Assembly (NCBI GenBank): GCA_947000775.1 | Contig: CAMQGK010000604.1 | Location: 9,106,501 to 9,170,500, forward strand | Direction of reading: 5' to 3' | DNA: 64,000 nucleotides | Source of the DNA: Pterois miles | Taxonomy: Eukaryota > Chordata > Actinopteri > Perciformes > Scorpaenidae | In this document: positions 13,201 to 28,200 of the stretch, piece after piece | How the letters are laid out: the number at the start of each line of letters is the position of its first letter | Position numbering within the stretch: the first letter of the stretch is position 1 | Notes under the pieces: model-generated | Told to the model about the DNA's origin: nothing | The model's input: only the letters and a program-made list of their open reading frames with translations | The model's database searches: none | Program-made: the position numbers and the translations under genes

Positions 13201-16200
13201 ATTTTAGCCAGCTATGAAACCTCAAAAAATCTATATCAGATTAAGTGTATGCTGTATTTAGAAAATTGTTGGTTAACCGTGCCCTCAGACAGCTATACAG
13301 TCTGTTTCCTGAACTGAAGCCGTTATCTATGCGCTCATCAAAGCAACCAGACTCCGCTGAAAAAAACATCATTTTACCTTTGCAGAGCATAGAAGTTGCT
13401 GGCCTACCTCCGCCTTGATCAGTTAATTTGTGTTATTCTGTGACTTTGGTGTTTTAAAGGGTTAGTGTGGATTCATCAAAGTCACACTATAATACAAAAC
13501 AAGTAACCGATCGAGGCAGTGGTGGACAAGAAACTCTGCAAGGTAAAATTATATGTTTTGTCAGTGGTGATTGACGATGCAACAGCCTCATTGCACTGTT
13601 GGAAAGGGCTGTCTGACGGCAAGGTAAAGCGGTGGAAATATTCTAAATATAGCATACACTTAAGCTGATATTAATTGTTTTAGGTGAGTCTTTCTTTTAG
13701 AGGCTAAAATACGTTATACTGTCGACCCCGTCCACAGTAGTACATTGCTTTGATTCTGTGCAGTAACTCCTGTCTGGCTCTCCACACTGACTGGCATGCC
13801 GACTGTCATCTACTGCAGGTAATACACTGACTATGGATAAGTACCTCACACAAGGTTTTTGTAGAAATACAACTAATATAGTTATTATACAACATTGATA
13901 TCATCTATATGTTACTTTCCTGTTAGCAGCATGTATTGATGTCTACCATGGTATTGTTTTTGATACTACCAAAACTACCTGCATCACTGATCAATAGCAA
14001 GCTGCCTTGTCAATGCAGACCTCTGAGAGAACAGAAACCTGGAGAGCCAAACATGTTACTGCAGCTCATTAGCTGTGTTGCACCGTCCACTTTTGTTTAG
14101 CATGGAAACCACAATCACAACTAGCACCGTGAGACACAACTTCAGTCAGATTATGGACAGATCTCCTCTCCCCCTCTCTGGTTTTGACATTTCAGTACCC
14201 GGTATACAATTCATGAACATATAAATTAAAACAAAATGGCTGGAAAAATGATCACAAGGATTTTCATTTTGAAATGTAACCTCTATAAAATGATTGTGCT
14301 CAACTACTACAGTACCAATGACAGGTAGGGATTGAGTCTTTACCCCAAGTGAAGGAGTTCAAGTACTTCGGGGTCTTGTTCGCGAGTGAGGGAACAATGG
14401 AGCGTGAGATTGGCCGGAGAATCAGAGCAGCAGGGGTGATATTGCAGTCGCTTTACCGCAAGCTTGTGATGAAGAGAGAGCTGAGCTGGAAGGCAAAGCT
14501 CTCTATCTACCAGTCAATCCTCGTTCCTACTCTCACCTATGGTCATGAGGGCTGGGTCATGACCGAAAGAACAAGATTGCAGATACAAGCGGCCAAAATG
14601 GGTTTTCTCAGGAGGATGGCTGGCGTCTCCTTCAGAGATAGGGTGAGAAACTTAGCCGTCCGTAAGAGACTCGGAGTAGAGTCTTTGTTCCTTTGCACTA
14701 AAAGGAGCCAGTTGAGGTGGTTCGGGCATCTGGTAAGGATGCTCCCCTGGGCGCCTCCCTAGGGAGGTGTTCCAGGCACGACCAGCTGGGAGGAGGCCCC
14801 AGGGAAGACCCAGGACTAGGTGGAGAGATTATATCTCCACACTGGCCTGGGAACGCCTCGGGATCCCCCAGTCAGAGCTGGTTAATGTGGCCCGGAAAAG
14901 GTAAGTTTGGGGTCCCCTGCTGGAGCTGTTTTGAGTGAGTGATAACATACTGCACTTATGGTGCAAGTTAACATAAAGGCAAATTCACTGCTGCTCATGT
15001 TTGATTTGGTGCTATAAATGATTATTGTTGATGTTATATAATTTGAATTTTAGGACTCTGAGTGCACATCAATCCCACTATCTGAGTCACATTAAGTTAA
15101 AATTAATCCTCCTCTCTATGGGATGTGGCTCCGTGTGTTAATGACCGCTCCATGCATAACTGGCAGCTCTTCACAGGCTGCAGGCCTGAAGTGATCCTGC
15201 AGCAGCTTACATTGTACCTTGTCAGAAACAGCTCATCCAGAACAGCAGATGTTTTTTTACAGGAAACTTTCTTGATCTCACAACTCTTGAGAAAAGAGTT
15301 TTTTTTTTTTTTTTTTTTATAGGCAGATGTTTCTAATCTAACCATCAACTCCGGTGACTGGTCCAGTCTTCCTCTATGAAGCTCTCACAGCTGAGCTTCT
15401 CTAAAATTATTAGGACTCTGACCAGACCCCCATTTGCTAACAATATTCATGTTCATAAGCAACTCCAGACCATCAGTAAATCAGCAAACAACATGTGGTT
15501 CAATCAGAGACTATACTGTATATAAGAAGTGGATGTAGTCACTGTGACATCACCCATTGATTTGTGGACTGCCGTTTTGAAGCCTCGAGTTCAACAGAGC
15601 TTTTTAGGCATTTTTAGGCAACCAAAATTTTATAGTTAACTTACTAACTATTACCGTATTTTTCACACTATAAGGTGCACTTAAAATCCTTTAATTTTCC
15701 CAAAACAGTGCGCCTTGTAATCCAGTGTGCCTTATGTATCAATTCTGGTTGTGCTTACTGACCTTGAATCAATCTTATGTGGTACAGGACGCTCAAAAAT
15801 CTGTCAAAATGTTTTATTACGACTTTGGTAAGAATATGTCTACGAAGATGGATGGATTGTTGGACAATGACGAGAGGGATGCAGGCGTGCTTGATGCCGA
15901 AATCGTCCAACTGTTTAACTCAGACACTGATGATGAAAGATTTGATGGATTTGTGGAAGAGGGATGAACTGAAAAGTGAGTGTATTGTTTTGTATTTCAT
16001 GTGTTACAACTGAAAAATGTTGAGAGTTATTGAAGTTACTGAATTATTAAATCCCCTGCTTTATGGACTATTTGACTCTAAATGGGCCCATAACTTACTA
16101 AGTGAACATCATGCTGTAATGACTTGAAACAAGCAACTGAGACCATAAACTCATGCTGACAATGTTTACTGAGGAAATAAATCAAGTGAGAAGTAGACTC

Positions 16201-19200
16201 ATTTTCTCATAGACTTCTATACAACCGGACTTCCTTAGGCAACCAGAGGAGTCGCTCCCTGCTGGCTGTTAGACAGAATGAAAGTCTAAGGCATTTCAGC
16301 ATTGGCTTCACTTTCCAGACCCATTAAGTAGCCCAACAAACAGTGGAGAAGCCAAGAATTGCAGGGTATGTCAAGATCTTAGAACGACATATACGTCTCT
16401 TTCAGATTGGTTCCTACTACGGCAGTGAGATTGCACCTGTGGATATTGATGGAGATGGTGTAACTGACAACCTTTTGGTGGCTGCACCGATGTTCTTCAG
16501 TGGAGGCTTGGAGAAGGGGAAGGTCTATATCTACAGAGTGACAGAGCTGGTGAGTATTAACTCTAAAAACAATACATAGAAGAAGGACACATACTGTACG
16601 GGGATTAATCAATTTCTGACAAAGAATTGGGTCAACACCTGTACAAACTCCAGACATTCCCAGTAATTTCTTCCCCACCAGAAGTGTCCGGTGACACTCG
16701 CCAAGCCAGACTCTGTTGCATTCCTGCTGCACAGTTAACGCGCTGACATGCTGCAGGCAGACATTAGACACATGACCTTGTCCAGATCAAACGCGCAGAT
16801 CAAAAGCTGCCATGCCAGTGTACAGACTTTATTAGATGTGTAGAATGAACTCAACGGGAAACTATTCTGCCCATTCTAAAGCCATTTCCAGCAAACCGTT
16901 CGGAGGCGAGAACTTTCTTTAATAGAAGGAAATTTCCCAGTGCTCCAGGTCTGTCTCACTCATTGGAATAATAAATCTCTTCAGCTGTTTTGAATCCATT
17001 GAGCAGGCATGGACGAGGCATTTAAATATCTGGTGTGGCCCAAACCACATCACAGGTGCCGGGCCAAGCCTAACAGTCAGAAACTAAACACAAACAGAAA
17101 GAAATCATTCTTCATAACAGCAATGCTGCATACATGTTCAGGACAATTAATAATCATGATGTGGTTGATCCAGGTGTTGCTACACAGTGATATTTTTCTG
17201 GAAAACTATTTAAGGTTGGACACCCTGGTTAAAGAATGTGCCCCTGTGGTTTCAGTGAATATTACACATCTACAATGTGATTCTGCAGACTTGACTTTTA
17301 AAAAAGCGAACAGATGCATTTTCATTGGCACTATGTATAATGGTGCAATGACTAACCGTCCTTCAATGCTAGACGGTCGGTCCAGGCTAAAATATCTCTA
17401 CAAAGAAAGCAATGTGTCTGCTATAGTCATTATAAACAGATTCTGCATTCACATGTAGAATCTGTAGGCAGCAGTGCAAGATTTTGGCACCTGGTTTCCG
17501 TTAGTAGTCCGAGTAGTACTGACCAGTCCCATATGAGCAGGTTTTGGTTGAATGCAGGTAAACAGTCTGTGTGGAGAGTAAAAGAAGAACACATCGGCCG
17601 AAATGCAATCTGGGAACCCACCGGCTAGCTAACCTCTGACAATGATTTAGCTTTTTATTGATATAAAATTAGCTTGCAAACTGGCTACTTGTGAAACAAT
17701 CTAGTTGTACACGTCATTTCTCAACTCCACCTCTAAATAACAGTAATGATGATCCATCCATCCATCCATCGTTAACCGCTTATCCCGTTAGGGGTCGCGG
17801 GGGCCTGGAGCTGATCTCAGCTGGCATTGGGCGAAGGCGGAGTTCACCCTGGACAGGTCGCCATTCCATCGCAGGGCACATAGAGACAGACAACATATAG
17901 ACAGACAACCATTCACGCTCACATCCACACCTACGGGCAATTTAGAGTCATCAATTAACCTAAACAGAATGTCTTTGGGCTGTGGGAGGAAGCCGGAGTA
18001 CCCGGAGAAAATCCGGGCTTACACGGGGAGAACATGCAAACTCCACACAGAAGAGCCCCAAGCCGGATTCAAACCTGCGACCCTCTTGGAGTGAGGCGAG
18101 AGTGCTAACCACCCTGCAGCCCACCAGTAATCACGATTTACTTTATCTCGCAGACTCACTGCAAAATCTCACACAAAGGGTAAAACAATCATAATACAGT
18201 GTTAAAACAATTTATACAAAAACATGTGATTAAAAGCATTAAAATAGGATCACTAAAATTATAGACCAAATATTTCAAGTGGTTAAAAGAAACAGGAAAA
18301 GTATGTAAGGTTAAAAGTGAATAAAATTATTGTAAGCTGGAGGGAAAGGCTAAAAAGAACAGTTGTTTTTTAAGTCTCCAGAAATATACCTATATATTTC
18401 TATACCAGAAATATAGACCCTTGCCCCCAGAAGCTTATCTGTCGTCAGACTGATAGCCGATTGATCCAGAGATTATATTTTTTTATGCTTGCCTGCAAGC
18501 CAGCACCTCACTAGAATAACTGTGTATTATTGAAACATCTCTGCGATCATTTGATGGCTTGCCATGAAATGTGGCCATAATCAATATTTTAATATCAGCA
18601 ATGGGTCATCTTCACAGCCTCACAGACCAGTGTGGCTGTAGACTCTTGTCTTCTATCTACCATAGATATTGTTCCTGTTTCTCATCAGTTTAACACTATG
18701 AGTAAGATGTGTTGACGTATCTGAATTGTATGGGTGGTATAGCTACAGTCAGTTATTGTTAAATTATTGAACAGCTGATTAGTGACAAGCTGATACTGAG
18801 CTGCCTTTGCACCGAGCGCTCAGACTAAAACTTCAGGGATAATAACTACAAGTCCAAAGGTAAATGAAGTTGCCTAAAGTTTGGCAGCTGGTCAAAAGTA
18901 AAATTACATTTAGTCTAACAAAAAAAGAGGCTGCACTTTTTAACTTCCTCCTGAGCCACTGCAGACTGGTCGTGACCCTTCACGGCCTCCTCACAAACCA
19001 TATGTTTCAAATTTAAACAGAGCTGAATATATTTCTCCCCATGTTTCCATCAGTCTCCTTCTTTGTCACACATGCACACATCAGGTAGCTACCTTCCTAA
19101 ATCAGCTCTCTTCCCATTTATTCAACTGGAATATAAGTGAGCTCATGTTTCATCTGCTGACCTTAAATTATATTAGGAGCCGGGACGCCAAGTGGAGCAA

Positions 19201-22200
19201 TGATATGCATGACTACTGATGGACTCAAGTATTTGGCTCCATTTTGTCGCCAGGCGGGTAGTTGGTTTCAAAGACATGGATATTTTCCATCTGACTTTAC
19301 ACTCACTAAGAATAGAACTTCAAATAAATACACGAAAGCTATACGGCGTTCAGTTCTTTTACGACCCAGAAGAGGTAAAATTCTTGTTGCCAGATGTTTA
19401 AGATATTTGAGTTCAAAAAGGACGAATTAAAGGATTATGTGGAAAACACAGAAGCTGATCCAGACTTTATCTTTCATTTAATTAGATGAAAAAAAAAAAA
19501 TCTTGTTTATTTTTTCTTGTATAAATTCCAGCGTGATTAGTTGACTAAAGATGGTTTTGACATAATTGAAACAACAAACCCAGCTGTACGGAGGACAGAG
19601 AACAACAGTCTCTTCCTTGGTCCTGTTGTCAGATCAGCACTTTGACTGGAAAAGTGAACTGTGTCAGAAAGCATCTGACTTGTTTCTTTACAATACATGT
19701 GCTATATTGAAAAATGTCCTTTTGGCTTCTGATTCCCGCATGACATAAAGCTTATATCCTGCAAAGCTTGTATCTTTATATGTATGTTATAGGAACAACA
19801 TGCATACTGTTAAGGCTTCCTATGTGTTGTTTATGCATATGTATGTCAGGTTTTGTTTCAAATATCTAGGTGTTTGAGAGTTAAGTGTGATTTTGTACAC
19901 AGTTTAGTTGTCTGTAACATTAACTTTTTCATGGGCTTACTTGCTGATAGTGATACTGATTAGGGGTGTAAGAAAATATCAGTCCACTTGAGTATTGGGA
20001 CATTATGTTTTGTAATGATAGATTTGTTACCATAAACCAAAACAGGGTATTCTGTCTTTGCTGGATTCCCTGGTTGGGTTGAGTTTGTAGAGGTTAAGAT
20101 TTTTGCTTTCTGACAATGTGGTTGTTTTGGCCAAAAGACCCATTTTCCAAAACACTGGCCAATACATAAAATATGATACATATTATACACAGTATGTAAA
20201 CATTAAGCATGACGCTGTAGAGAAACTCATAACTATTACTTTGGTGGAAACAGCTCCACAACAGGGACTAATGAAACCAAAGAAATACGTACTTATACTC
20301 AGCCAAATCCAAACCCTATCTGTGAGGTCCAAATGAAGGTGAACTATCTGGGTTATTTCCCCAAATGCACCAGTCCAGGATGCTCATTGCTGTTGTTGGA
20401 TTGTGGGAAGTGACCTGGCAGGAGACTGATTAGCTGAAAGATATTTCTTTGATTTCCAGTTGAGCAAATGTGCGAGCACAATGTCTTGATAAGCTATTGG
20501 TTTATTAGCCACAACAATAGGTTCTAAAGTCATGATGCAGCATTTAATCCAGTCACTCATACTCATGGACACGGTGTCTGGGAGGAGAATCAACCTCTGG
20601 AAATACATGAAAAGTTTTTTGCATCTTGTGTTGTGGTTTAAAAATGATTTTTGTTCACTGACCCTGTTTGTTGCAGTTCATTTTTAGGGGGTGAACAGTC
20701 AGAATACAGTAAAAAAAACAACAACTAAACTATCCCATAAGGGGCGATTACCTTCAGACATATCTGAAGTGGGAACCAAAGGAAACAAATACAGCCCTAG
20801 CCTAGGATGCTTTGTGTAACATATTAATGTCATCATGATGTTTCCCTTCATCTCTCAGAATCGTTTCATCCTTGAGGGGGCGTTGGAAATCCATAATGGC
20901 GGCCAGAATGCTCGCTTTGGCTCATCGCTCGCTCCTGTCCCTGATCTGAACGGTGATGGATTCAATGACCTGGTGGTGGGAGCCCCGCTGGAGGATGACC
21001 ACAAAGGAGCCATTTATGTGTTTTTCAGCCAGCATAACAGAATAATACGCAAATACAAACAGGTAGGAGGTGTGCCATTAAAAGACAGTGTCCATATATT
21101 GCATGTTTTTGCTTACTGACTTTAATGACATTACTGCTAATCATTTTCAAAAGAATGCCATATGTTTTTTGTTTGACTTACCACTTCCTGGGTAGCCCTT
21201 AATTTCTGTTCATTTAAAGGTACAGAGTGTAGGATTTGCCAACATCTAGTGATATGGTTGCAGATTGCAACCAACTGAGTCCCCCCTCCTCTCACTCTTC
21301 CCTTTCAAGACTGCAGTAACGTGAGCTGCCGAGTGCAAAGCCGTGGTAACGCCGTTCACCACGAGCAGAGGTCATCCTTACCGTAGGAACCACGGTTTTG
21401 CACTCTGCGGCTGCACGTTACCACAGTTTCACAAGCGTGTCGGAGAACTACGGTGGCCTTCAGGTAATGTAAATATGTGAAAGTGTCTCTATAGAGCCAG
21501 AGTTTGGTTTGTCTGTTCTGGGCTACTGTAAAAACATGGAGGACTCTGTAAAGAGGACCCGCTCCCTATGTAGATATGAAGGGCTCATTTTAAGCTAATG
21601 AAAACACGATGTTTCACACACTGTTCCTTTAAAAACAATCAACTTGCAGAGACTTGAAACTTGTTTCAAGTAAGTGTCATTCTAGACTTGTGACAGTTCT
21701 GTACCAGATGTGTGAGGCGTTTACTTGGTCCACAAGGTCGAGGTCAGTAAGAGGCAATCTGTCAGTGAGGGCCAACAAAAGCAGACAAGGAGCAAGAGGG
21801 CCAACGACTGTAGTAATGAACACTGATGCTACAAAGGGAATGAGTGAATGAGGGGCAGGTGTGCAGGTGGGTGCGGTGGGGAACAGGTGACTGGAGATTA
21901 CGAAAAACACACTGAGAGCAGCTACTGTACAAGAGGACTATAACAGGCTCTACAGTGACAGGAGACTGTCAGCCATGACAAACTGACAGAATGTACAAAA
22001 TAAGTTCATTTGAGCAAGCCTACCGTAAGTGACAACATTCAATAAACAGAAGCAGGAAGCTCTGCGGTGATGCATTTAAGCCAATGGTATGATTCAGAAA
22101 AAGGTTGGTGGTAATGTAAAATACAGCAGTTGCAGTAAATGGGCTAAAACGTACAAAAACACAGACCACAAAAACTTTTCTCCTCAAAATAAATGTATTA

Positions 22201-25200
22201 ATGTTGTATGTAGCACTTCTAAACCCTTTTCGGCGATGAGAGATGAGCTTACAATATCGGCTTGTCACAGTATCGGATTTTCACCCCATAGTTGTCATGG
22301 CCAAAAAAATTCACAATAATGATCTTATATCAATATCTATCTTAAATAATAATGCTAATAATAAAAAATAATTCTCTCCGTCAAATTCATCTTTAATTTT
22401 GTATATTGTGCGTTTAGTCTCTTAGGTGGAGAGAGAGTCTGTAACCACAATGTTAACTTCACACTATGAGCTCCAAAATGGCTGCTGAAGTGTCAAGGGC
22501 TCGTTGATGTAGTTATGTCATTAATGGAGCTCAGTAGAGATTGGGTGCATTTCTCTTGCCTCTCAGCATAGCGGACGGCGAGCCAATACTTCTCCTCTAC
22601 AGTCTGTAGGTAGTAAGTAGTTGTTTGCGGTTTTATTAATGCTCTGGATATTGAATATAAAACCTTTTAAATAGCTCTGGCTAAAGCCTGTTGAGGCCAG
22701 CTCATCTTTGATTTGTAGCGCATCACGCCTGTCACACAGCGACAAGTTTTGGGTGTGAGTTTGTAGCTTCATGTCACCGGCTTCCACTGAAAATGACTGA
22801 TATGCTGTTGCTTTGATTTAAATCTGCATCAACTGTACAGTTTAATACATAATCCCAACATTGTAAATTGAGATCATAATGATCCTCGTTTGTTCAGATC
22901 TCTTCTTCTGTCTGTTTCTCAGCGGATAGCGGCAGCAGATTTGGCTCCCGGCCTGCTCTACTTTGGCCGCAGTATTCATGGCACGATGGACATGAACAAT
23001 GATGGCTTAGTTGACCTGGCAGTAGGTTCCCTCGGTGCTGCTGTTCTCCTTTGGTTAGTATTTCACCCAGTAAATTATACTGTTGTCAAATATATAAAGG
23101 ACACGTATTGCAATTATTTCAGAAAAAGTACGAGGCTGGCTCGACCCTAAAAATACATTTCATAAGTTACTTTAAAGACATCCATCCTATCCCTGCCTCG
23201 CTCTTACATTTACTGCTAAGAGTCATGTGTTCGCCTTCAGAAAGAATAATAATTTCAGAAATATGCTTCAGTCTCATAGGTAACACCTTCATGCCCTCAC
23301 AGGTCACAGAGTGTCATCCGGATCTACACCACCGTCAGGTTCGAACCCAGTAAGATCAACATCTTCGTGAAGGACTGTCAGCGAGGTGGCAAAGACGTGA
23401 CCTGCATGTCAGCCATTGTATGTTTCAACATCACCGCAAGGACAGCCATTCCTCCCACACAGGAAATTGGTAAGCCAGCGAAAATAATCCACTGCTGTGG
23501 AAGCATCTCGGTAAATCTTCCAAGTTCATCCCCTTGTCTTTGCCTGATGTTTGGCGTCTTCCAGATGTTAATAAAACCCTATTTCATCTATTAGTAATGC
23601 AGACCCTTTTACTTATTGCACAACCTATGAAATCTACACATAAACCAATAAGTCTCAAGAAAGAAAAACATAATTTCTGAGACAGATAGATGCCGACACG
23701 GCCAGCTGTGTTGTCAAATCTCTGGATATTGTCAAACCTTTAACAGATTGTTTTTTACTGACACGCTTTGAGCAGAGAAATTTATATTTTGGATCCGTAG
23801 TTGTAGTTCAGCTGTTTGGATTGTGACACATGACAGGATGAAACATAACTGGTTTTAAGTGAGAAAAGGCATTCAGCCCTCTGAATGTATGTCCCCCTGG
23901 CTCCGATAGACTTTTTCGGTATGCGGCTTCTTGTAAAATATGCGATGGCTCCTTCTATTCAGAGTGGCGCCAAAGCGAAACATTTCTTTACAAGCAGTAA
24001 GAAAGTCTGATCTCACTGCTGCTCTCTGCCAAAGCTAATGCTGCAGCCTCCAAACCGGGTGTATCTGAACCACTCTGGTGCTATCAAATGTTCATTTTAT
24101 CATGTGAAAGCTGGTTCCAGTGCAAGTTTATCTCTCTGTTTGTAGTTGTTTGGTGGTGGTAACAACTCAATCCGATAGTAGCCCACCTGCGTGTAACCGC
24201 CGGCTTTCTTTGCTCACTATTTGTTTTCAGAAACATGATGGCGGCATCCGGTTTCCCTCTGTATCGGGGGGAGGAAGCAGAGGTGCAGGGGAGCGTGTTC
24301 TGAGTTAACCTCTCGACCCCCTGACATCTTTATCAAATCTATCAGACGTGCCAAAACAGAGTAGAGAGGGACTTATCTTGTCTTCACTGGTTGCATACTG
24401 TGGAGCACGTTTATTTAATTTTCCCCTCATTGTCGTGTCTGGCTAGTAATGCATGGCAGATGTGGTGGTGTTTGTGAGTTCGCTGTGGTCTGTTGCACAA
24501 AATGGAAGTCTTTTTTCTGTCCCAGTTAACTTAATCTTATTTATGCAAATATGTATTTACAGTATTTGAGAGGAAAGACTCAACCAACTTCATTTTAGAT
24601 GTCTTTTTTTTTTGGAGATCTGAGGTGATATACTGATGACAAATGCTGTTGTGAAGCCAAATAGCTCAAAGTCCAAACTTTATTATCTTTATCTTCAACA
24701 AAGGAAACACTTTTTTACAATACCTGATACTGATAACTGTAATGTGGTGAAAAGTGGAGAAAAGCTTTCACTTCAGTGTCCATTTTCTCCCTCTCTGTAA
24801 TTCTCTAGTTGACCCCAAACCCAACTCCTGCACAAGTTCATCCTTAGCAGATTTTTCCTCATGCCATGAAAACACGAGGCAATAAATGGAAAGCTTTTTA
24901 AACAATGTGGCTTGGAAGTGACTCACTACTGAAGCCTGAGGGTTTGGATTCTTGTATATGTTGGTCACACATCCATCAGTCAAGCTAATATTGCATTGCA
25001 TTGCTACAGTGATGTCATTTACCAAAGCAGCCGTATGCTGCCATTTGTCAACTAGTCTTCACTAACCTAAGTAAGAACAGAAACCCATCTATCTATCATA
25101 GAAACATGTAACACAATAACAATAGGATCTTTTATGATTTCACATAGAAGTATAAGTCTTAACTCTTCCTTTGACCCACCAGGGATCAAATATAATGTCT

Positions 25201-28200
25201 CCATTGCGGAGAGACGTTTCAATCCCCGGGCCATATTGGACAACCCCAACAAGCTGCAGCCTCAAAACCTGACCGTCTTTCCTGGAGAGGAGACCTGCGA
25301 ACACATTTACTTCCACGTCATGGTGAGGCCAATGATGAGAGAACAATTGCTTGTTAATGTTTACTTGTAAATTAATAATTCACCCCAAGACTATGTATGT
25401 ATCGCAGTGTTTTACTCTATGTATTAGGGCTGCACAATTAATGTAAATTTTATCAAAATTGCAATATGGCCTACTGCAATTTTCAAATCACAGGAGGCAC
25501 AATATTTTTTAAAGGCAAAATATGTGTCAAAATACCATTTTAAATTGAATATATTGTGCTGCAGAGATGTCCTGGTCTACATATCATATTCTACAGGCTT
25601 AAGAAAATACCAGTTTAGTACAGATCCCTGCAAAAATCACAACATGATCACTTGAAATTCATTCTACTCATTCCCTCTAATATCTCAAATCACATCGCAA
25701 TTTCAAAATCATAATAAAATTAGATATTTTTTTCAAAATTGTTCAGACCCACTATGTGTCATCGAATATGTGAGATGGCTGAAATATAAACATAATACCT
25801 TTGGGATTCTTTGGAAAGTTTATGTGAAAAGTCAAAGTGCTCTTTTTGTGAAAATAATTCAGTTCTGGCAGAATCACTGGATATTTGTATAATTTAAAGA
25901 GTCAAATTAAAACATGTGTCAGCAAAAGATACTTGAGTCAGTTGCCTCAGCCTTAAGGCCATTACACACCAGTGGCGTTTTTGTTTGTTTGTTTTTCGTG
26001 TGATTAACTGCCCATCAATATGTTTTTTAAACTTACTCTTGTCATGAGTACTTTCACACAGAGGGCAAATATTACACAGCGAAAAAGCAACACCAGCTGA
26101 GTTGGACCTAAATTTATAAAAAACACAGAGGCTCTGTAGTCCGAACCAGGAGGGCAAAATTTATTACTCCTTTCGACCTTGCCAAAGGCAGAGCCAATCA
26201 GATCCACTCCTTCCATTCTTACCTTTCACAATAAAAGCCATATATTGGGGGCGGCAGTAGCTCAGTCTGTAGGGAATTGGCTTGGGAACCGGAGGGTCAC
26301 CGGTTCAAGTCCCGACATGGACCAAGAACTGAGTGTGAACTGGTAGCTGGAGAGGTGCCAGTTTACCTCTTGGGCACTGCCGAGGTGCCCCTGAGCAAGG
26401 CACCAAACCCCCAACTGCTCGGGGCGCTTGTCAGGAGCAGCCCCCTCACTCTGACACCTCTCCATTGTTGCATGTTTGTGCATGTGTGTGTTCGGGTCTG
26501 CATGTACCGTGTATAAGTTAACAACAGAGTGAAAAAATTGAATTTCCCCTCCTGGGACTAATAAAGGACTATCTTCTTCTTCTTCTTCTTCTAATATTCG
26601 CATGGAACATTATGTATTTTTCTGTTGTTTATTTGTCACATTTGCTCGGTGTGTAAAGGCATTTAAAGGGGGCATATCATAAAAAATTGTGCACATTAAT
26701 TTGGGTATCTGGAGTGCTTATCAACCCACAAACTGTGAAATAAGATAACCCAGTTAGTTTGTTGTGGGCTGCTGAAATCAGAAAACGTGATTCAACAAAC
26801 CGTTCAGATTTGGCTCCCCTTCCTAAGTCACATGCAGGCTCATTAGGATATATTTACCACGGATTAAGAACTACCTTTGCACCATATTTTCTCACAAGCC
26901 AGTCAGAGCAGAATGGGCATTTTCGGGAGGTCTTAAAGAAACAGGTGTTAAAATGGAGAGATTCAGACTGAGGGTGAATGCAGGTACAGTGTATTCAGAC
27001 AGTATGAGAAAAATAATGTGTTTTCTGAACATTAAACCATGTAAACATGTTCTAGTAAAAACCCGAAATACTAATATGAACCTAGAAATAAGCATACAGC
27101 ATATCCCCTTTAAAACGTTGTTATTGATATTGGTGTCCCACATTGGTCAAAACCAACACACACTGCACATTAAACTGAGATTATAATCAAATCTTTTGAT
27201 TTTATACATTCATGTAAACTTTTTGACAGCAACACATATTTGAGTGCCATAGATAAAGTGCCACGATAAACGAGCAAATCCACAGGCTAATCTTTGACCC
27301 TAATGTTATGTATTAGGAGACCACAGACTATGCACGGCCCATAGTGTTTGCTGCACAAGTGGAGCTACAAGATCCGTCCCAAGGACCAGTACTAGATGAC
27401 AGCTGGCCGACTGTTGTGAGGACTGAGGTGAGAGACAATCTGACATCCTAGCCTGTCTTTGCTTTCACGTTATTAAAAGTAGCATTTGATTCTAGTAAAG
27501 CACACATGGCAAGGAAAGGATTAGTAGTTTCTTCACGTCTTTGTGTCCAGCTGCCTTTCTGGAACGGCTGTGACGAGGATGACCGCTGCATGCCTGACCT
27601 GGCTCTGCAGAGTATGACTGACCTGATGACTCAAAAGTAGGTACACATGACAATACATATACACACACCCATGTAAAACATAAACCTGATCCTCAGCTGC
27701 TCTGTTACTTACGACTGCGCTTGTCTTTCCCTCCCAGTCAGTTCTGTGCTCAGCCTGTACAGTCTCGTGGTGCTTTCTGCCGCCATCTAAGTGAAGGAGG
27801 CGCCGAGGGATCTCTGCGGGTTCTGGAGGCAAACAGGAGGAGGATGGTGGTGGACGTCCGATTGGAGAACAAAGGAGAAAACGCCTACAACGCTCGCCTA
27901 AATATCACCTACACACCAAATCTACGCTTCTCTAGCCTTATAGTCAAGGTACAGTATCATCCGCAAACTCATCGTTGACTCATGATGAGAACAATTTTCT
28001 TAAATTGTGTGAAATTGTCTAAAGTAATGTGAAGAGTCTCAGATTTAACCAGTAGATGAAATAAATGCTGCATTTTAGCTACCAGAACTATAACTATATA
28101 TTAAAATACTTTCTGTGACACCCATATCTTTAATGCATTATAATCTGCTTATAGCACTGTATAATTATAGATATAAACATTCAGAAATATCCAGAATGTT

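Larger units (their letters stand above)
16550..20858. other. itga11 intron holding LINE and hAT remnants
   Basis: A 4.3-kb intron. Apart from the LINE at 17753 and a hAT end at 19961-20035 (taggggtgtaagaaaatatc), I see no gene or RNA gene. Confidence 0.55.

Noticed and set aside
14717..14938. An independent protein-coding gene
   Set aside because: It is the shifted frame of the decayed LINE.
19200..19430. Two overlapping 60-76 aa frames in an itga11 intron
   Set aside because: No family resemblance, no splice context and a stop-rich surrounding.
26262..26603. Frames of 113 and 79 aa
   Set aside because: They are translations of the SINE body; the same peptides appear from the copy at 1440.
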